NCBI GenBank assembly: GCA_051294375.1
Contig: CM119267.1
Span: 3,398,192-3,462,191, forward strand
DNA: 64,000 nt
Source of the DNA: Paraspadella gotoi
Lineage: Eukaryota; Chaetognatha
Direction of reading: 5' to 3'
Positions 61,568 through 64,000 of this stretch are shown here, one piece after another; the stretch's first letter is position 1, and each line of letters begins with the position of its first letter. The position numbers were made by a program, and so were the translations under genes. The notes beneath the pieces are model-generated. The model did no database searches, was not told the origin of the DNA, and was given only the letters and a program-made list of their open reading frames with translations.

Positions 61568-62235
61568 ATGTCTAATGAATCACAAACGGAAGAAATCGAG
61601 GTTCTCAATTCTATTTACGATGGAGACGAAAACTTCAGAAGACAGGACGATCGAAAGTTCCAATACATGGTCAACCACCCGGAGAACGAACACAAAAACT
61701 TTCTCTTGGAAATCGTTTGGGGCGAGAAGTATCCGGAGGAGTTGCCCTGCGTCAATCTTGACGCCTTCTATAACAATCACATCACGACCAACGTGAAAAA
61801 CGAAATCAGGGAAATTCTGTTGAAAGAGGTGATCTAGCCAAAGGCATGACGGATGAATTATTCCTTTTTACTTTTAACAGTAGATTCGTCTCCATCGACT
61901 TTTTTTTCTCCGCGTTTTTCAAGGCAGACGAACTCCTCGGTTGCGCCATGACCTACACTCTCTTCGAATACGCCAAGGAAAACGCGGTGACGCTGACTCA
62001 AGGTCAACCGGAAAAACCCGAACCCACGCACGACCTCGTCACGGCGCCCAAAGCCGAAGAACCGGACAGAATGGCGGCGGAAAAAGAGGCCAAGTCGAAG
62101 ATGACCAAAGCTCAAAAGAGACGCATGTGGGACAAAATGGAGGCCGGGGCCAAAGGCGGAGAGAAACCGCGGGGCTGGGATTGGATGGACATTATCAAAC
62201 ATTTATCGCAAACTGGTCACAAAGACGGAGATTAA
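61568..62235 (+). CDS. RWDD4: RWD domain-containing protein 4
   Basis: This is a small RWD-domain protein of poorly known function. Two exons (61568-61828, 61924-62235) give 573 nt, 190 residues against 188 in humans. The RWD domain occupies residues 1-110: EIEVLNSIYDGDENFR, FLLEIVWGEKYPEELPCVNL, AFYNNHITTNVKNEI. The conserved tail reads AMTYTLFEYAKEN, then MTKAQKRRMWDKMEAG and PRGWDWMDIIKHLSQTG, a near match to vertebrate RWDD4. It starts 144 bp after the MUL1 stop with an acceptor-like CGTTTAAATAG in between. Confidence 0.95.
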
Positions 62236-62505
62236 CGATTTATTTCTCATTCCTCGGGTACAAAGTGCCTTAATCTCTTCTTTACTCCTTTGTGCACGGT
62301 GAGCCAAAAAAAAAACCCGATATAGTATTTTAAAATCCTATCGCTCAAGTTTTCTCTCTATTTATTTTTCAAAAAGAAATTATCCAGCCGTTTATTAGAA
62401 AAAAAATTTCATCATAAAAAGTTTTAAATCGGAGTGTAAAATATTTTTTGACTCGCCCTGTTACGATTCCTATCGATTCATAGTTGAAAATTATTTATAT
62501 ACTAT

Positions 62506-63902
62506 ATGGCACTGAGGACGATCAGAAGGGGATGTCTCTATTTAAAAACGTTGAAATTAACCGAAGCGACTCTTTTGAACTCTTTGAGCAATGAAGAGTG
62601 TCTTCGACGGCGCTTCGGTCAGCCCGTCGCGCAAACCCACCCGCATCTCCTTCAGGAGGGCGAGGTCACGCCGGGCATCGACGCCGCCGAGTACAAAAGC
62701 CGTCGAGAGAGACTCGTCCATCAGATTTCCAAGTCGCCCTGCTTTCGAGGGGACAACGATCACGTGATCATCATTCCCTCAGCGGGACTCAAATACATGA
62801 CCAAGGACATTCCTTATTTCTTCAAGCAAAACACCGACTTTCAATACTTTACCGGTTTTCTCGAACCGGACTCTTGTTTGGTGCTGTTCAAGGAAAAAGG
62901 TTCTTTTTGAAATAATATTTTGTTAATGAATTTAAATTAAAAAAAAACAAAAACTCCAAGTCGCGATTCGTTAAATTCAGAATCGACGAAAACCCGAACG
63001 ATTCTCTTCGTTCCCGAGTCTGACGAGACGGCGTTGGTATGGCACGGACCCTGCAGCGGCACCCGCGCCGCCCTCGATCTTTTCGGCGCCGACGAGGCCT
63101 TCAAGAACACGCGATTCGCGAATTTCATCGGTTGGTGGTTTTCTCCTCTTTCGTGTTTCTCTTCTAATTGTTGTCGATAAACTCTCACTCTCTTTCTCTC
63201 TCCTCTTTCTTTGCCTCAGCGGAGCTCAAGACGCGCTCCTCGAAATTCTCCCTCTGGTACGACTTCGTGAAACCGCCTCACCCCGACCTCCACGCCGTCG
63301 TCAACGATCTCGTCATCAATTCCTTTCAAGATTCGATGCACAACCATCGCTCCCTCGTCGACGAGCTCAAGATACGGAAATCGCCCGCGGAAAGAAAAAT
63401 CATGCGGGAGACTTGCTCCGTCGCCGCCAGGAGTTTGCGGGAGACCATTCGCTTTTCTAGTCCTGGTGAGTGAGTAGGTGAGTGAGTGAGTGACAGAGAG
63501 AGAGAAAGAGAATAGATAGAACCGAAAGAGAGAGAGAGAGAGAGAACAGAAAGAGAAATTAAAAGAATTAAAGAAAGAAACTTTAAACGCTTGAAATTTT
63601 TCTCGATCGCTTGCATTCATTCATCGCTTTTGCCAATAAAAGAAATTAAATATTGAATATAAAAGAAAAGAAGATAGACTCAAAGAAAGAAATCAATCAT
63701 TCAGTTAAAGAAAGCATCAATCGTTGAGTAAAGGGCCTAAAGTGCATTTCAATCTTTAGGTTTGCGCGAATCCGTGTTAGAGGCGAAGATGTCGTTAGCG
63801 GCGCAATCGTTGGGCGCCGATCGTCTCTGTTTTCCCTCCGTTGTGGCTTCGGGCGCCAACGCTAACGTCATCCATTACGTACGGAACGACCAAATCATAA
63901 AG
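62506..63902 (+). CDS. XPNPEP3: Aminopeptidase P3 (XPNPEP3/ICP55), 5' part only
   Basis: This is a mitochondrial metallo-aminopeptidase that trims residues before proline or destabilising N-termini after presequence cleavage. Exons visible are 62506-62899, 62981-63130, 63220-63465 and 63760-63902, 311 codons in frame; a donor GTTTCA follows and the gene runs past the window. A basic presequence is followed by RRFGQPVAQTHPHLLQEGEV (the family signature GQP..THPHL..GE.TPG), HVIIIPSAGLKYMTKDIPY, FKQNTDFQYFTGFLEPDSCL, LVWHGPCSGT, ELKIRKSPAERKIMRETC and ANVIHYVRNDQIIK. The metal-binding catalytic domain is mostly beyond 64,000. Confidence 0.95.
63466..63560. repeat. GTGA/GA-rich simple repeats in XPNPEP3 intron 3
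   Basis: Runs of GTGAGTGAGTGAGTGA directly after the donor are followed by GA-rich tracts (63495-63545). The 294 bp intron is longer than its neighbours because of this sequence. Several GTGAGT copies give alternative donor-like sites. Confidence 0.85.
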
Positions 63903-64000
63903 GTTTCATTTCGATGTATAAACAAATGTTTGTGTACTTATTGAGATAACTATTCAAGAGTTAAAGCTTTCGATTGGATGAGTTGGAGTGAGAGACTGTG

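Overview
The window is nuclear DNA of an animal with a compact genome. It carries 27 recognisable protein genes in 64 kb. Most are split by introns of about 50-150 bp with GT...AG ends and T-rich acceptors. The gene set (TRPM channel, SHP-2, AP-2 alpha, nephrocystin-3, BLCAP, SNAPC1, TFIIH p44, ING, VAP) is metazoan, and all stops fit the standard code. Exons are GC-richer than the AT-rich introns and spacers. The close packing and one-sided gene orientation would fit a lineage with spliced-leader trans-splicing, for example a glass sponge. That placement is an inference; no rRNA or other taxonomic marker is present.

Layout. From 1 to 36,684 all 17 genes are on the minus strand. From right to left they are: nephrocystin-3, SNAPC1, a translin-family protein, a BLVRB-like reductase, VAP, BLCAP, L2HGDH, a three-RRM protein, HADHA, pantothenate kinase, an unrecognised 904-residue Ser/Arg-rich protein, biotin-protein ligase, ABHD18, PIGB, COX5A, ING4/5 and RPL27A. 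A 1.2 kb region (36,685-37,910) with a CpG-rich core is the only strand switch. To its right all 10 genes are on the plus strand: a TRPM channel, PBDC1, AP-2 alpha, BAG1, SHP-2, a J-domain-like coiled-coil protein, GTF2H2, MUL1, RWDD4 and XPNPEP3, which runs off the end.

Gaps between coding regions are often only 70-250 bp. Most start codons have a T-rich...AG acceptor-like site 10-75 bp upstream, which suggests polycistronic transcription resolved by trans-splicing. The neighbours do not form one pathway. They mix mitochondrial genes (COX5A, HADHA, L2HGDH, MUL1, XPNPEP3), gene expression (SNAPC1, GTF2H2, ING, the RRM protein) and membrane or signalling genes.

Exon models were built by hand from splice-site consensus and family alignment from memory. 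In every complete multi-exon gene the summed exon length is a multiple of three, which is an independent check on the joins. Repeats include a 911 bp TA-flanked inverted-repeat element in a pantothenate kinase intron, a tRNA-derived SINE with a 5 bp target duplication nested in a second repeat family, intronic copies of that family in three genes, and several GA/CT microsatellites.
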